A stretch of 64,000 nt of DNA from Meconema thalassinum (GCA_946902985.2 OX336396.1:232328797-232392796); one strand, 5' to 3'; counted from the first letter of the stretch, positions 1 to 11,903 are shown. The notes: generated from the sequence alone by a model not told the origin. Made by a program: numbers and translations.

Positions 1-320
1 TTATAATGAGCCTCATTATAGTACAGTTTTCTGACATATAATAGTCAGGGTCGAACATAAATATTGAAAAGCTTCAGAATCTTGAATAAGACCCTTTACA
101 AACTACTTCACGAGGACTTATTTTATATGCAACGGAGGCATCAAAACATGATCATTGCAGTACAAAAGCAATCTTCATTAAATAAGAATGGCGTTTTTGT
201 TTTCTGTTCGATGTAGACAGTCAGAATATATGCATTAAATAATAAACTCAACACAAAATGTTTTGTTTGTTGACTTGTGTAACCTGTGTCACTGTGATGT
301 CTGCACTAGTGTGTACTGTA
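1..320. other. Intergenic; fragment of a dispersed repeat
   Basis: No gene seen. Bases 1-62 (an imperfect palindrome around 'atgagcctcattat', then 'ttttctgacatata' and 'tcgaacataaa') recur at 32773-32852, so this is an undefined dispersed repeat cut by the window edge. A motif 'acctgtgtcactgtg...actagtgt' at about 281-312 recurs at 24639-24667, just before the 3' end of a LINE. Confidence 0.5.
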
Positions 321-1422
321 TTAGCCTACTTTTCACATTTTGCAAAAATGAGGAAAAAGTAGTCATATGAGATCGATCCGGGCAAATGTCTGTCTGTCCT
401 TCTGTCTGTCTGTCTGTGGGTGTCCCCCCCCCCCCTATCAACTCCTAAGCGGCTGCAGCAATCGAAACCAAATTTGGTATGAGTAAAGATATATACCTGG
501 TTATCTCAAGGCCATATTTGAAAATGATGTCAACGCTACCAACTGCTGAGAAATCGCAATTGAAGTTTGAGCTCCATGTTGATATCTCGGAAGGTATTCA
601 TGGCACACATATAGACTATAATATCTCAGTTTAATTTCCAGGAGGCTATACATGACAGTGTTGCCAAAATGATTCTAGCCTGCTGATAGGTCCAATTTTT
701 AAATGCATGTAACTATTACACTATCAATTGGATATCAACCAAATTTCGTATGTACTATGTATACAGTGACAGATATGACTCTGCATATTCTTAAGGGCCG
801 CCAGGGCTGCCAACTATTAATAAATACTATCTCTATGTTTTAACCCTAATATCAATATACCAGAAAGTATCCAAGCCACCGGCTCTAAACTTTGCACACG
901 TATAGTACATGGCCTTTTACATTAATTTGGAGTACGTAGTATATGTCAGTGCTGCCAACATGATTCTAAGCTTGTTGATAAGTCCAAATTGTAAATGCAT
1001 GTAACTTCTATACAAACAAATGGATTGCATCCAAATTTCATATGTGATTTGTGTACCATAACTGATATGAATATACGTATTCTTAAGAGCCAACAGGGCA
1101 GCCAACTGACTGTAAATAAATTATCTATTTATTTTTACCCTGATATCTATAAATCAGAAAATATGCAAGCCAACAGCTCTAAACTTTGCGTAAGTATAGT
1201 TCAGTACCTAACATTCTAAATTAATTTGGAGCAACTAATATACGTCAATGCTGCCAACATGGTTTAAGCCTGCTGATAAGTCCAATTTTTAAACACATGT
1301 AACTTCTATTCTAACAAATGGATTTCATCCAAAATTGGCACAATAATAGATCATACTATTTTAGATTAAATCTATAATTGTAAGAAAAGTAGGCTCTGTA
1401 GTTCGTCACGGAACTTCTTGTT
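321..1422 (-). mobile_element. Hairpin-ended repeat, copy a (Helitron-like candidate)
   Basis: One end is a hairpin (325-362; arms CTACTTTTC and GAAAAAGTAG) followed by 'atgagatc' and a TCTG microsatellite. The other end (about 1384-1422) carries 'GTTCGTCACGGAAC' and 'ttcttgttt'. The interior is two to three degenerate units of about 275-300 bp containing 'aaatttcatatg' and 'gctgccaacatgattctaagc'. Four other copies in the window share both ends with different interiors. A hairpin near one end, a microsatellite, internal tandem units and a subterminal palindrome resemble non-autonomous Helitron-like (HINE/DINE-1) elements. That assignment is inference; no Rep/helicase sequence is present. Confidence 0.5.
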
Positions 1423-1423
1423 T

Positions 1424-1672
1424 GTAATTGAGGTAGTATTTGGGTTGGAAGCAGATACCATCCCGGCATTTGCCTGGAGTAGAAGTGAGAAAACAACGGA
1501 AAACCACTTCCAGTATGGCTGAGATAGAAATCGCACCTGCCTCCTCTCAGTTTTGCTTCCCCGTTCCAGCCCTCAGACCAGAAATAAATGCATGAGCAAA
1601 GCCGGAATTCGAAATCGGACCTCAGGCGATGACAGCTAGGAATGCTAGCTACTACACAACCAGGCGGGCGTT
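1424..1672 (-). mobile_element. SINE family B, copy 1
   Basis: On the plus strand it reads core first ('accatcccggcatttgcctg', then 'gaaaaccacttccag'), then 'cctcagaccagaaataaat', then a tRNA-like head in reverse complement ending 'accaggcgggcg'. The same order is seen at 26888-27146, 31838-32112 and in a split copy at 37010-42021. The promoter boxes are degenerate, as expected for an old copy. It lies directly beside the end of the hairpin-ended repeat. Confidence 0.7.
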
Positions 1673-2571
1673 AAATTATGTGCTTCATCCTAGGGGGTGG
1701 GGCTTTTCTCTCCACCCTACTTTACTTTTCTATAATGACACAACTCGTCCAGGAGATAAAAGGGTGTGACAGATGGAATCGAGGGTCATTGTTGAAGACT
1801 GTAGACACTAAAAAAGTAATGACTTGTGGGTGTATAAAATAAAATAATACCACGCGATAAAAACGACACCGCACTTACGAGACTATATCTTTAAGAACTT
1901 CTAAAGAAATGCAGCATGAAATTTGAGTTCAGCAGTTAATATATTTTTAAAGCGAAATTTATATCGTAAACGTCATTCTTTAAGAGAGCAGAGCTGTGGG
2001 TCTTATGTCACTACTTTTAACACCTCGCATACCATGGATGATATTATTACTGCTATAAAGTGAAGGCATCTCCTCTTAGCTGGAAACAAAGGAAGGAGAC
2101 TTAGAGCATAGCACACCTGCGCCTGTCTCGTCTCCTTCTTCCATAAGGCACGCGTCGTGTCTCTTCAGGCCGGGCTGGGCAGTTCTGGTTGAGCGCATCT
2201 CCCGTCCAGCCAAGCGAGAACAAACCAGAAGTGGAGGAGCAAAAGGAAGATAGCACGAGCGGGCTTGTAAGCCCTTGAACCCAACTCAACCCAACCCGAC
2301 CTGCTCTAGACCGGGGTGCAAACTGGAGCTACTGCTACATGCTGTGCAGTACATTCTCGTCAACTTAATGTACTCGTCTCTTAGTGGCAAGTTGTTGTAC
2401 AGTCTGTCTAAAAGTGTGTACGTTATACTCAAGGCCTGGAAATAGAGCTTAGACTTGGTACGCCAATCTGGTAGCTCCACTTTACGCCACTAGGATCGCG
2501 GTTCGGCGCCCTAGTTGTTTGTGTTTGACTATGCGTTACATACAACTCAAATACATTTAATACATGTTTTT
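1673..2571. other. No gene recognised
   Basis: About 900 bp with no credible coding region. A GC-richer stretch (about 2100-2320) has 'cccaactcaacccaacccgacc' type short repeats. Nothing here repeats elsewhere in the window that I can see. Confidence 0.4.
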
Positions 2572-2584
2572 TAGCACTTCTTAT

Positions 2585-3020
2585 AAGCGGCTTCGGTGGC
2601 GTAGTCGGTAGCATGCTGAACTGCTGTTCCCAAGATAGTGGGTTTAAACCCAGCCGAAGTCGTCGGATTTTTTAAGAGCGTTAAAAATCCTTCAGTATGC
2701 CTTCCTTCGGAGGGGAAGTAAAGCCAGCGGTCCCATGTCATAGATTTATGGCATGTAAAATATCCTTTCACAGACTAAACTTGTGTAAAGCAAAATTGTT
2801 AGGTTAGATTTCGTCAGAACGCTCTATCAAAAAGTTCCAACATTCACCACTAGGTATCATTGATATCTGGTGACGAAAGTTGGAACTACTTGAAATTGAA
2901 CGGAACTTGTAGCTCACCCTTTAGGGAAGCAGCTACAGACTCAGGCGAGTCGAACATGTCCTCGGACACTCCCGGCACTAAAAGCCATACAATAAATAAA
3001 TAAATAAATAAATAAATAAA
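2585..3020 (+). mobile_element. SINE family A, full-length copy with 13-bp TSD
   Basis: A tRNA-like head with an A-box-like stretch ('gtggcgtagtcggtagcatg') and B-box-like 'gggtttaaaccc', a body of about 300 bp, a 3' module ('gtcctcggacactcccggca' ... 'aaaagcca') and an (AAAT)n tail. It is flanked by the direct repeat TAGCACTTCTTAT at 2572-2584 and 3021-3033, so both ends are exact. A second copy lies reversed in the BEL element at 17637-18076. RNA polymerase III transcription and LINE-driven mobilisation are inferred from family knowledge. Confidence 0.9.
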
Positions 3021-3033
3021 TAGCACTTCTTAT

Positions 3034-3805
3034 CTGTTTTCCTCCAGTTTCCCCCAAATGATGAATTCGGCTCACTCTTGACTGAATTTCACTTCACTTT
3101 AAGAATTTTTCTGTCAAGTGGCTTACTTCTTAAATTCAGAAACGTTGCACTACTGCCCGTGTGCCACACCAATATTCTTTAAAAGAGGCCTTAAGAACTT
3201 TTTCAGAACTACGGAGAGAGAATTGTCAATACACACTTCATATTTTGTGTGCTCAGAAAACGTGTCAGTTAAAATATTTGTGAAATTTGACACTAAATAT
3301 TTTCGAGACATGAAATTTACGGCTGTTGTGACAAAGTGAGAAATTGTTTTCAACAGATAAATTTAAGAAGCGTCTTGAAAATGTATGAAACTAAATGGCA
3401 GGCTTGAATTTGCTGGAGCTGATATTTTCTCTAAGCAACCTTCACAGTCTGTTCTCTCTTCTGCCACTCTTACAAGAAATCCCGCTACCATTGCAATTGA
3501 AATGGAATATGTATAAAACGTAGGCCACGGTACGAGCAATAGCGCAACTGCTAGTAGAGCTAGTAATAGGTAAAGCCCTGCGATTTAGTTTGCATGGCTG
3601 TGCGGATAGCGCATAAACTGCGGATAATGTTTGGAGTAAATTTGGGGATAGTTTTTAGAATACAGTTCAAATTTGTTGAATATCATTACTAAGATGTTTA
3701 TGACATATCATATTTTTTCCGTTATGTTTTGTTTTTCATGACAAATTAAGTTGATGATTTACGCCATCTCAGTCAAATTATGTTATTAAGCACAATTTTT
3801 TTAGC
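3034..3805. other. No gene recognised
   Basis: AT-rich unique-looking sequence with overlapping short ORFs on both strands that show no recognisable domain. No repeat structure was noticed. Confidence 0.4.
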
Positions 3806-4146
3806 GTATGGCTTTTAGTGCCGGGAGTGTCCGAGGACATGTTCGGCTCGCCACAGTTTTGTAGCTGCTTCTATACGGATACCCATTGGTTGAGCTACAA
3901 GTACCATCGCGTGTGGAGTGCTGTCTGGGGAGGAAAGTGTTAGGATAATGTGAGGACGAGGAATTGGAAGGTAGCGGCTGTGGCCTATAGTTAGGGACCA
4001 ACACCGGCATTTGCCTGGAAGGAAGATGGGAAACCACAGAAAACCATCTTCAAGGTTGCCGACGGGGGGATACGAACATCCTCGCCTCCCGGATGTGAGC
4101 GACTGCCTGCAGCCACGCCGTAACGACCACGGCTAACTCACCCGGT
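3806..4146 (-). mobile_element. SINE family A', copy 1 (tandem pair)
   Basis: Read in reverse, a tRNA-like head ('gggtgagttagccgtggtcg') is followed by the conserved core also present in family B ('caccggcatttgcctgga', 'gaaaccacagaaaaccatc') and by the same 3' module as family A ('tggcttttagtgccgggagt'). It therefore combines a third head with the B core and the A tail. The flanking 'ttattaa...tttttttagcgta' is repeated between this and the next copy. Confidence 0.8.
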
Positions 4147-4173
4147 TATTAACCACATTTTTTTAGCGTAACT

Positions 4174-4493
4174 TATGGCTTTTAGTGCCGGGAGTGTTTG
4201 AGAACATGTTCGGCTCGCCAGTTTTTTTTTTTGTAGCTGCTTCGAGACGGACACCCGATGGGTGAGCTACAAGTACCGTTGGGGAGGAAAGTGGGAATCT
4301 AAGGACGAGGAGTTGGAAGGTAGCGGCTGTGGCCTATAGTTAGGGACCAACCCTGGCTTTGCATGGAAGGAAGATGGGAAACCACAGAAAACCATCTTCA
4401 AGGTTGCCGGCGGGGGGATTCAAACCTCCTCGCCTCCCGGATGTTAGCGACTGCCTGCAGCCACGCCGTAACGACCACGGTTAACTCACCCGG
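4174..4493 (-). mobile_element. SINE family A', copy 2 (tandem pair)
   Basis: Nearly the same sequence and orientation as the copy at 3806-4146, apart from small indels such as a longer T run near 4222. The pair and the intervening flank look like a tandem duplication of about 350 bp rather than two independent insertions, because flank sequence ('ttattaa', 'tttttttagcgta') is repeated as well. Confidence 0.8.
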
Positions 4494-4656
4494 TTATTAA
4501 TTATAATGAACACTCCGAACTGAAAAGAGTTGCAATTCTGGCTACATAACATTCATTTTAAACATACAACTTGACATACTGTACATAGCCTAAGCAAACG
4601 ACTTTCTCCTCAAAACTAAATGTGTTACTTTAATATTTGATCTAATTGAAAATATA

Positions 4657-5515
4657 AAGTGCGTTCAAAAAGTAACGAGCTGGAGGCTGGAATGCGCAAA
4701 CCAGTGACGACATCGGCTAATCGTGGCGTATGTAACGAGGTGTGGTTCCGACCAGAGCGTGGAAGGTCACAGCGCGTCGCTAGAGGGCACGCGTGCACGT
4801 CACGTGACGATACAAAGTGAGCAGCAGCATGCATCAATCGTCCAACGCTGCCAGTCGTATTGCAAACAGTGACATAGAGGCGTCAACCGAAGAGCAAAGA
4901 GGTGATGTTCGGTTTCTGACAGCGGAAGGAGTAGGGCGAACGGACATTCATCGCCGAATGTCCCAAGTGTACGGCGAACACTGCACGTCCCTTGCAAGGG
5001 TCAAGGCGTGGCACAAGCGCTTCAGGGAAGGACGGGTGTCGTTAGCCGATGATGCCCGGTCTGGGGCACCCCCATGCATTACCGATGACAACGTCCAGCT
5101 GGCTGATGCACTCATTACCCAGGACCGTCGAGTGACAGTGAACGCCATAGCCGCCGTGGTCGCTCCACGACAATGCACGACGTCATACGGCCAACACAGT
5201 CGCGGCACTCCTGCAGAATTTCAAATGGGAGGTTCTCGGTCCCCCTCCATACAGTCCAGACCTCTCTCCCTGTGATTACGCCATGTTTGGTCCCCTGAAA
5301 AGGGCTCTGCGGGGCCAACGATTCACCTCGGACGCCGACTTCCAGCTGTACGTGCGGAACTGGTTCACATCGTAGCAAGGGAATTTTATGAGACAGCCAT
5401 TCACCGCCTCGTGTCACATTGGGACAAGTGCCTCAACAGCCAGGACCTATACTTCTAACATACAGGTACTGGTTTCTGTAATTATGCCTCCGGTTCGTTA
5501 CTTTTTGAACGCACC
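4657..5515 (+). mobile_element. Mariner-family transposon, internally deleted
   Basis: Near-perfect terminal inverted repeats lie at 4659-4678 (GTGCGTTCAAAAAGTAACGA) and 5495-5514. TA dinucleotides sit outside each end (4655-4656 and 5516-5517), the normal mariner target duplication. The total of about 859 bp is shorter than the roughly 1.3 kb usual for mariner, because the middle of the transposase gene is missing. The ends look intact, so it may once have been mobilised in trans; that is inference. Confidence 0.92.
4829..5458 (+). pseudogene. Mariner transposase, internal deletion and frameshifts
   Basis: The 5' part, from the first in-frame ATG, encodes the paired helix-turn-helix DNA-binding region (FLTAEGVGRTDIHRRMSQVY ... 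VKAWHKRFREGR ... DARSGAPP). At about 5155-5165 it jumps, out of frame, to the catalytic-domain motif LHDNARRHTA and then YSPDLSPCDYAMFGPL, the second and third acidic-residue regions of a D,D34D transposase. The C-terminal end is again shifted and finishes at the TAA at 5456-5458. The region holding the first catalytic aspartate is absent, so no active enzyme can be made. Confidence 0.9.
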
Positions 5516-5679
5516 TAATATTATTGCAGTGCCAGTAGATTCGGACAACAAACGTGCGGATAAAACTCATGTGGATGCGGGGCGGATGAGGATAACGTTT
5601 TTGTTTATCCGCACTGAGCTCTAGTAATAGGCGATGTTCCGTTAATCAAGTAATCAATTAATTGAATAATTTGAAACTC
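5516..5679. other. Short gap, no gene
   Basis: No feature seen. Runs of 'taatcaattaattg' lead into the following minisatellite. Confidence 0.4.
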
Positions 5680-5910
5680 ATAAATTAATTGATTAATCGA
5701 CTGGCCGTTCTATCGATTAATTGGCTAACTGAATGATAGATTAATCGGCTAACTGAATGATAGATTAATTGGCTACCTGAATGATAGATTAATCGGCTAA
5801 CTGAATGATAGATCAATCGGCTAACTGGATGATAGATTAATTGGCTAACTGAATGATAGATTAATCGGCTAACTGAATGATAGATTAATCGGCTAACCGA
5901 AGAATTGATT
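5680..5910. repeat. 24-bp minisatellite (gattaatcggctaactgaat)
   Basis: About nine tandem units of 24 bp built on 'gattaatcggctaactgaat' + 'gata', with point variants (aattgg, ctacctg, gatcaatcgg). The apparent protein in reverse (repeated LIYHSVSR) is only the repeat in translation. Related ATCGATTAA words recur at about 6678-6790, across the adjacent SINE. Confidence 0.9.
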
Positions 5911-6048
5911 AATTCATTAGTAAACACGAGATAAGAAAATAAGTTTAAATGAGAAGTCATTGAGTTACGCTTGTTTTTGGAATGATGCATCGATATACAA
6001 CTCTATAAAAATTACTTTTTAATTTAAATAATGCGTCCTTTATGATTA

Positions 6049-6391
6049 CAATAATAATAATATCGTATGGCCTCGGATGCCGGGTGAAAGCCTTGTAAAT
6101 TGACGCCCAGAGGCCAGCTTGCATGTCAAATTTTATTGCTCCTTGGAACGCTATGAAAGTCAAGGAGGTTAGGTATCTAAGCTCCTTTACACTATAGCGC
6201 TTTCTAGTAGAGAAAGGAGGAACTTCTTGTTTTGGCGGAAAATCCCGAGATTAATTTAGCCATTATGAACACGGCCTACTGAATTAAAATGGGTTCTTTA
6301 ACATGCCATCAACGTATGACATGCGTATCGTGATTTTTGTCTACGTTCAGGATTGAGGTTGGCAGTCCGACACGATAACCACCGTGGCAAG
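6049..6391 (-). mobile_element. SINE family C, copy 1
   Basis: The plus strand shows an AAT tail, then 'tatcgtatggcctcgg', 'atctaagctcctttacacta', 'gcgctttctagtag', 'cccgagattaat', 'aacatgcca' and, at the right, the reversed head ending 'ccaccgtggcaag'. It is one of five copies; the others are at 33670, 35648, 42887 and 51756. The tail is (AAT)n in this strand. Confidence 0.85.
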
Positions 6392-6821
6392 TTTATGTTT
6401 ACAATAACCAAATAGGAGTCAGTGTAAGTGGAAGGACAAATATCAGTCAAATTGGGAAGAGTTTCGAAAGAAAGAAGAAGAAAAGGAAACGAAGAGTTTT
6501 CAGCAAAGATTTGGAAGTCTTGTTCAATGTTTACAAATTAGGTCAGGAATATTTTTGTTTTAGTTTAGTTTTCACAAGGAAGGTACTTTATTTAGAAATA
6601 TATGATTCAATATATTTTTAATTAAATGAATGTCCGTTCTTCTTCCGTGAGAGCGTAGAGACAGGAGCGAAGTATATCGATTAATCGACAAAACACTTAT
6701 TCAATTAGTCGTTTAACCGATTGATCGATTAAATGCACAATCGATTGATCGTTATTTGTATTTTTCGATAACTGAAATTAATCGATTAAAACATTGAATA
6801 GGGTTCGTTTTTTGATATTTT
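6392..6821. other. AT-rich spacer with ATCGATTAA words
   Basis: No gene. Bases 6678-6795 are rich in short palindromic 'atcgattaatcg' words related in composition to the minisatellite at 5680-5910. Confidence 0.4.
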
Positions 6822-7394
6822 TTAACCTACTTTCAATTTTGCTAAAAAATGAAAGTAGACTAATGAGATCAATCAACACAGGGCGAAAAATTGTGTGTCT
6901 GTGTGTGTGTGAGTGTGTGTACTCTATCTGCCCCTCCCCCTAACAATTCGAACACAGTGAAACCGAATTGAACGAAATTTGGTACAGAGGTAGCACTAGC
7001 AAAGGGCCCATCGCCGCCATCTTGACGGAAACGTAATGGCGGCCACCCAAATGTTAAAGGCTTCAATCAAATTATGACCAACCTAATCATTGATCTCTAC
7101 CAATTTTTTCAACATTATACCTTTGTGTATGAAAAAACGTTTGGCAAAACGACAAGGTCATCAGCCTAATAAGTTTCGGACGGTGGCCATGTTTGTGTGC
7201 AAATCGATTCCCCCTATCTATTCAAACACGGTGAAACCGAATTGAACGAAATTTGGTACAGAGGTAGCACTAGCAAATGGGACGTCAGGTTCATGGTTTA
7301 TATCGCACGCCTTTTTGACGAAAAAGTGTTGGCGGCCACCCAAATGTTAAAAGCTTAAATTAAATTACGTCCAACCTAATCATCTGATATCTGC
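6822..7394 (-). mobile_element. Hairpin-ended repeat, copy b, part 1
   Basis: The terminal hairpin (CTACTTTCA / TGAAAGTAG, 6827-6855) is followed by 'atgagatc' and a TG microsatellite, then tandem units of about 290 bp with 'gaattgaacgaaatttggta' and 'gccgccatcttgacgg'. The repeat stops at 7394 and resumes at 11904 and again at 20755. The three pieces total about 1.2 kb once the two insertions are removed, similar to the other copies. Confidence 0.7.
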
Positions 7395-8149
7395 TGTACC
7401 CGTTCGTCCTGGGGATGCGATGACCCATCTGCTATTACATCGCATTCCTGGATTTCCAGGACAGAGCGGAGTTAAATGAACACCTAGTCAAATAAGGAAT
7501 GTGTCGGAAATTCAGTTGAAATATCTCAAAAGCAGAGGGTAACACGAGATAAAGTATCTCCAGGGTCGTTACGGGTTTAAATTTAATTAAAAAAATGCAA
7601 ATATAAATGGGCGCCATCAACTGAATCCCTAGCAAACCACATCCTTCCTGGTTAAGCCTTAATTAAGACAAGGAAAGAAATAGGAAAATCACATCATCAT
7701 CAGATCACAACTAAGATAAAAACAAATTTATTCAACTTTGATAGTCAGACAGACATATTAAACACTCATCCTACCTGAGAGCATGGTCGAATGCCAACGT
7801 TAAATTGTCATTGTCCAGAAAATCGAACCATCTCTATTCTACTCAAAGTGTATTTAATCCACATAAAATAGGAAAAATTTCTAAAGTTCTCTTGGGTTCT
7901 CAGGATCACCGTAGCACTATGTCTTTGCGTCACTGACATTCGTGATACCCGAGACCTAACTTCTCTTTAAATTAACATCATGAATGTGGATGTAAAAATA
8001 TTAATTAATCTGTCTAAACACACATATTATAATCACATATTTTAAATATCACATAATTTATGGCTTGCATGGCATTATTCAAATGCTGAATATGTTAGTA
8101 AAATGCTCATAAACATCGAATAATTAATTTACACTATTTACACTGTCAT

Positions 8150-8830
8150 TAATAATTGCTTGTTTGTGAATCACAGAAAATCCACTACTCATTGGTTATA
8201 ATCATCATCATCATCAAAATTAAATATTTCTCACATTAGTTCTCATCTCCAAATTCAATATATTCATGTCAGAATAATTAATTCATTATCATCAAATCAT
8301 TTAAATGAATATTATAATCATCAATTCTTTATGCTCTCTAATTATTCACACACTCTCACTTCATCATCTCCTTCAGATTAAATTATCTTAAATCATCAAT
8401 ATAAATTGTTTAATTCATCAACTCAAGTTGCAATTCTTCAAATCATTTCTCAATTAAATTTATTTAAATCCATTTAAATTTATTAATCATCAGCTTCTTT
8501 ATTTAATTATCACCTTCTAATTCAGTTATTCATCATCTATTTAATCATCTATTAATTTCTTTAAATCAGCTTATTTATTCAATCTTTAATTCATCCATTT
8601 ATTTAATTCATTGATTTATTCCAAAATTTAATTTATCAACTTATTTAAATTTTATTCATCTGGTTATTAAAATTTTTATTATTTCATCTAGTCATTCTGA
8701 TTTTTATTTCATTATGTCAGATCATTAATATGCTTAAATTTCAGATTATTATTTCATTAATTATTATTATCAGAAAATCTTGTATCATCAACATTATTCA
8801 TTTGTTTAATTTCCTAATAAATTGTTTAAT
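8150..8830. repeat. AT-rich low-complexity tract
   Basis: Dominated by AT-rich words such as 'atcatca', 'ttaattt', 'ttcattaatt' without a fixed period. It lies inside giant insertion 1. Confidence 0.6.
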
Positions 8831-9741
8831 ATGGCTTATAGAACGTTGTCTTACAGTTTAATCACTTCCAAGTTGTATCTCGTATTCAATTATCATGCCA
8901 AAAAATATTATTGCCTTCACAAATTCACGTTGGATCTCACTATCCACAACTACATTATATATTCTCACTTTATCAAATATCACATTTGAATACCACAATT
9001 ATTCCACAAACTTCATAAATATTCAGCGCACAGCATGAATCTCAAAATTATGCTAGACTGGGTTCGACAACCTCATGTCTGCTTCAAATACATTAGCACT
9101 ATTGCAACTTCCACTTGGCAACTTCCACAAAATGCCTATCATAAACTTAACTTAACCACGTTGCATGATATACAAAAATACATAACTGGTTTCAAATTAT
9201 CAACGCACACAATCTCCAATAACTGTAATTAATCTGATCACATCTAGACAACTTCTTAAACAAATAGGAAAAATATTACCTTATTAATCGTAATCAAATT
9301 CAAGATCTGCTTTCAAATAGCATAAATTCTCTTAAAATGCTCATAATTCACTTCACAGAAAAACACCAATGTGCTATAATCTCTCACATCAAAATATGCA
9401 ATACTGATCTGCCTTAAAATAAATCTGACCATTAATGATTCATCTTACAAGATTCAATTACTTTAAATCCTTCTCAAAGTTATCAAATTCAATCATAAAA
9501 ATTATCAAAAGCATCAGCTGTATCATCTGTTAACTGAAAGTACTCTCAAAAGATTATAGCAACAAAATATTGGATTGGCAAACAAGAATTACAAAATGTA
9601 ACCCTGCTGACATTTATTTTTAATTTATTTAACAAAATTTGACTGATATGTGACTAGTAGTTTCTTGTTTGATCCTCTTACAATCTCAAGTACACTCGGA
9701 TGATAAAAATGAGTTCCTCAATGGCAAGTAAGATGAGTATC

Positions 9742-9874
9742 CACCACACAATCGTATAAATACGAAAGGCCTTGCCCCGTCGTCTAACATGATAATGCCC
9801 TGAACGATGGGTAAAGTTGTGTACCACCACGCAATCGTATACATACGAAAGGTCCCATCTCGTCGTCTAATGAG
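9742..9874 (+). repeat. Two-copy direct repeat of about 50 bp
   Basis: 'acaatcgtataaatacgaaa' with its downstream 'cccgtcgtctaacatga' (9742-9792) is repeated with changes at 9823-9874, 81 bp away. It is inside giant insertion 1 and may be a regulatory or degenerate tandem unit; the function is unknown. Confidence 0.6.
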
Positions 9875-11089
9875 TGAATGTACCAGATTGGAATCAACAA
9901 GTCTCTAGTTGTCATATAAAAGCGACATTCATTCACTTGAGTGAATAACATCTTAATATCTCCAAACAATCCAATGGAAAAAATCCCTACTGATGAATAA
10001 TACACACTCGCTAGTATGCAATGAACTGACGAAGTAATTTAAATAATCCAATTGCAGATCACGAGTTCGAAATACTCTCCACAAAAAATAACTATCCAAG
10101 AAAAACTATCCTTACTGGAAAATGTCTAAAAGACCAAACATCTGCTTAATAAAGCCAACCAATGGTGAGAATTTCGTATAATGGTGCCTGCCATATCATA
10201 TGGTAACGCCATATTTTAGCAAAATTGGAGCAAATAATGTATAAGCCATGTCTAAATAATCGTATAATTCCTACTAGAAAAATATACAAGTATGCCCAGT
10301 GTTCATGAAAAAGTCATATTAGAAAGTCATAACTCTTACAGTACCTTCTCATATCAGCTGTTATTATATTTCCAAGATCGTCGATTATCCTCGTGTGTAA
10401 TAAATTTCTCGAAATATCGACGGGAATATCGTATCACCCACGCGATAACGATCGCCTTCATATCCCAAGTGAATCAGCTGTTAGACCTTCTCTTCTTCAG
10501 GAATCGAATCCATCGCTCCGTGGTGCCATCGCGTCTCTTTCTTTGTTTACTCCGACATGATGAACTGCATGTTATCCATAGCGGATACTGTCCAAATTCT
10601 TACGTAAAAGTTCATAAAAGCAGCGTACCCCATATTCTCCTTCTATGTTACGCCACTGTCCCATACAATGTTCGGTTCACTTGTTAAAAGTTCAATCTCC
10701 ACAGCGGTTAAGTGTCACTTGTAGAAAATAAATTTTATTTATGAGAGTGTATAAGTTTTTGAAACATCCTGTAGCTGTGTTCGTACTCGATATTTTATGA
10801 TAATTCATGAAAAAGAATTATGTTAATGCACGTGCCAATGTTCATAAGTGCATATAATTGTAACAGTTCGTTTGCTTTAAAAGCGTTAATGTTAGCTTGA
10901 CCCCATGGTCGCTCTACATGTTCCGTTATGAAATGCATAGTCGTAATGTCATTTGAATGTCTAAGTTTATTTGAGGTTCATAATTGCAGTATATTATGAC
11001 TATCTGCCTGCACAATTCTATTACTGAATACAAGTCCCAACTCAATGTTGTAACTGAATGTTGAAATGAAGTTCAGCTTCTTTAATATT

Positions 11090-11225
11090 GCCTGCGTATA
11101 AAAGTCGGAAACAGCCCGCTCGGATCTACTGCACTGTTCCAGAATGATCTACGCTTAAAGCCGGCCTCGCCATGCCGCTTCGCTGTGCTGTTCTGCGTTA
11201 CAAAATGCAGCTCGAAATAAAGTTC
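11090..11225 (+). promoter_or_regulatory. Possible TATA box and poly(A) signal pair
   Basis: TATAAAAG at 11097-11104 is followed about 115 bp later by AATAAA at 11216-11221, in the GC-richer part of giant insertion 1. That spacing is typical of the U3/R boundary and R region of retrotransposon LTRs. There is no experimental support, and either signal could occur by chance in AT-rich DNA. Confidence 0.3.
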
Positions 11226-11903
11226 TCAATCTAGTATTACAATGCTGTTCTGACCCCGGCTTTTCTCCTGCTTACACGGCCCGCACAGCTTGCCTCGGAA
11301 CCGGTCATCTCGCCGTCTACCGTGCGTTGCTCGCCTTGGCTCACTGACCTACTTCCGCTCTCCGCTTGGTTAAGTAATACTGTCGCTTTCATTTTACGTA
11401 ACAAGTGCTGTGCACCGCTCAACTTTGCCGTACGCTCTGCGCATGTGTACCACTCAGCCCTGACGACTGAACTCGACTGATGTCTCTAGACTGCATTGAC
11501 CAGCTCCTACCTGGCGCTGTCACGTGATGCTCCCCCACCTCTTACGGTCGTGCGTCACAAGTATAATCTCGACCACCATCATCTCGGCTATTAAGTTATA
11601 CAATAACTTAAGGGATTATCTGTCTTTCTTCAAGTTATTACCATATATAATGCTTGACATTTCTTCTCTTCTGAGATGATTAAATACCATGTTCCATTTA
11701 GGTCTTAATAAAACTTCAATATTCCTCCCATAATTCCATCTACTTGACTGGTAGTGCCTTCTTGATCCTTGGCCTTCTACGTAATTTCCTAACATTCCTC
11801 TCGACTCGATGTGGGCGCTATCTTTACAACCTTTCCCATAAATCTCAACTATGGCTCAATGTCAGCTGGCGTAGCCGATAGCCTCGACTAGGTATCGGGT
11901 ACA

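Larger units (their letters stand above)
7395..11903 (+). mobile_element. Giant non-coding insertion 1 (TGTACCCG...CGGGTACA)
   Basis: This 4.5-kb block interrupts the hairpin-ended repeat between 'gatatCTGC' and 'CTACcaaatttt'. Paralogous units read 'gatctCTACCaaattttgc', so the empty site is known and the flanking 4 bp (CTGC/CTAC) looks like a target duplication with one change. The ends are inverted: TGTACCCG and CGGGTACA. No transposase, RT or other domain is visible. The left 3 kb is AT-rich and simple; the right third is GC-richer with a TATAAAAG (11097) and an AATAAA (11216). TG...CA ends with promoter and poly(A) signals would fit a very long solo LTR. Orientation is based on those signals only. 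Confidence 0.6.

Noticed and set aside
4817..4828. GTG start for the mariner transposase
   Set aside because: Eukaryotic genes start at ATG; the first in-frame ATG is at 4829.
5685..5990. 101-codon minus-strand ORF of repeated LIYHSVSR
   Set aside because: Translation of the 24-bp minisatellite.
10292..10687. 131-codon plus-strand ORF in giant insertion 1
   Set aside because: No recognisable domain, no sign of codon constraint by eye, and start chosen only by frame openness. Possible but unsupported.
7395..11903. Complete LTR retrotransposon spanning the block
   Set aside because: The two ends are not direct repeats of each other and no gag or pol sequence is present.
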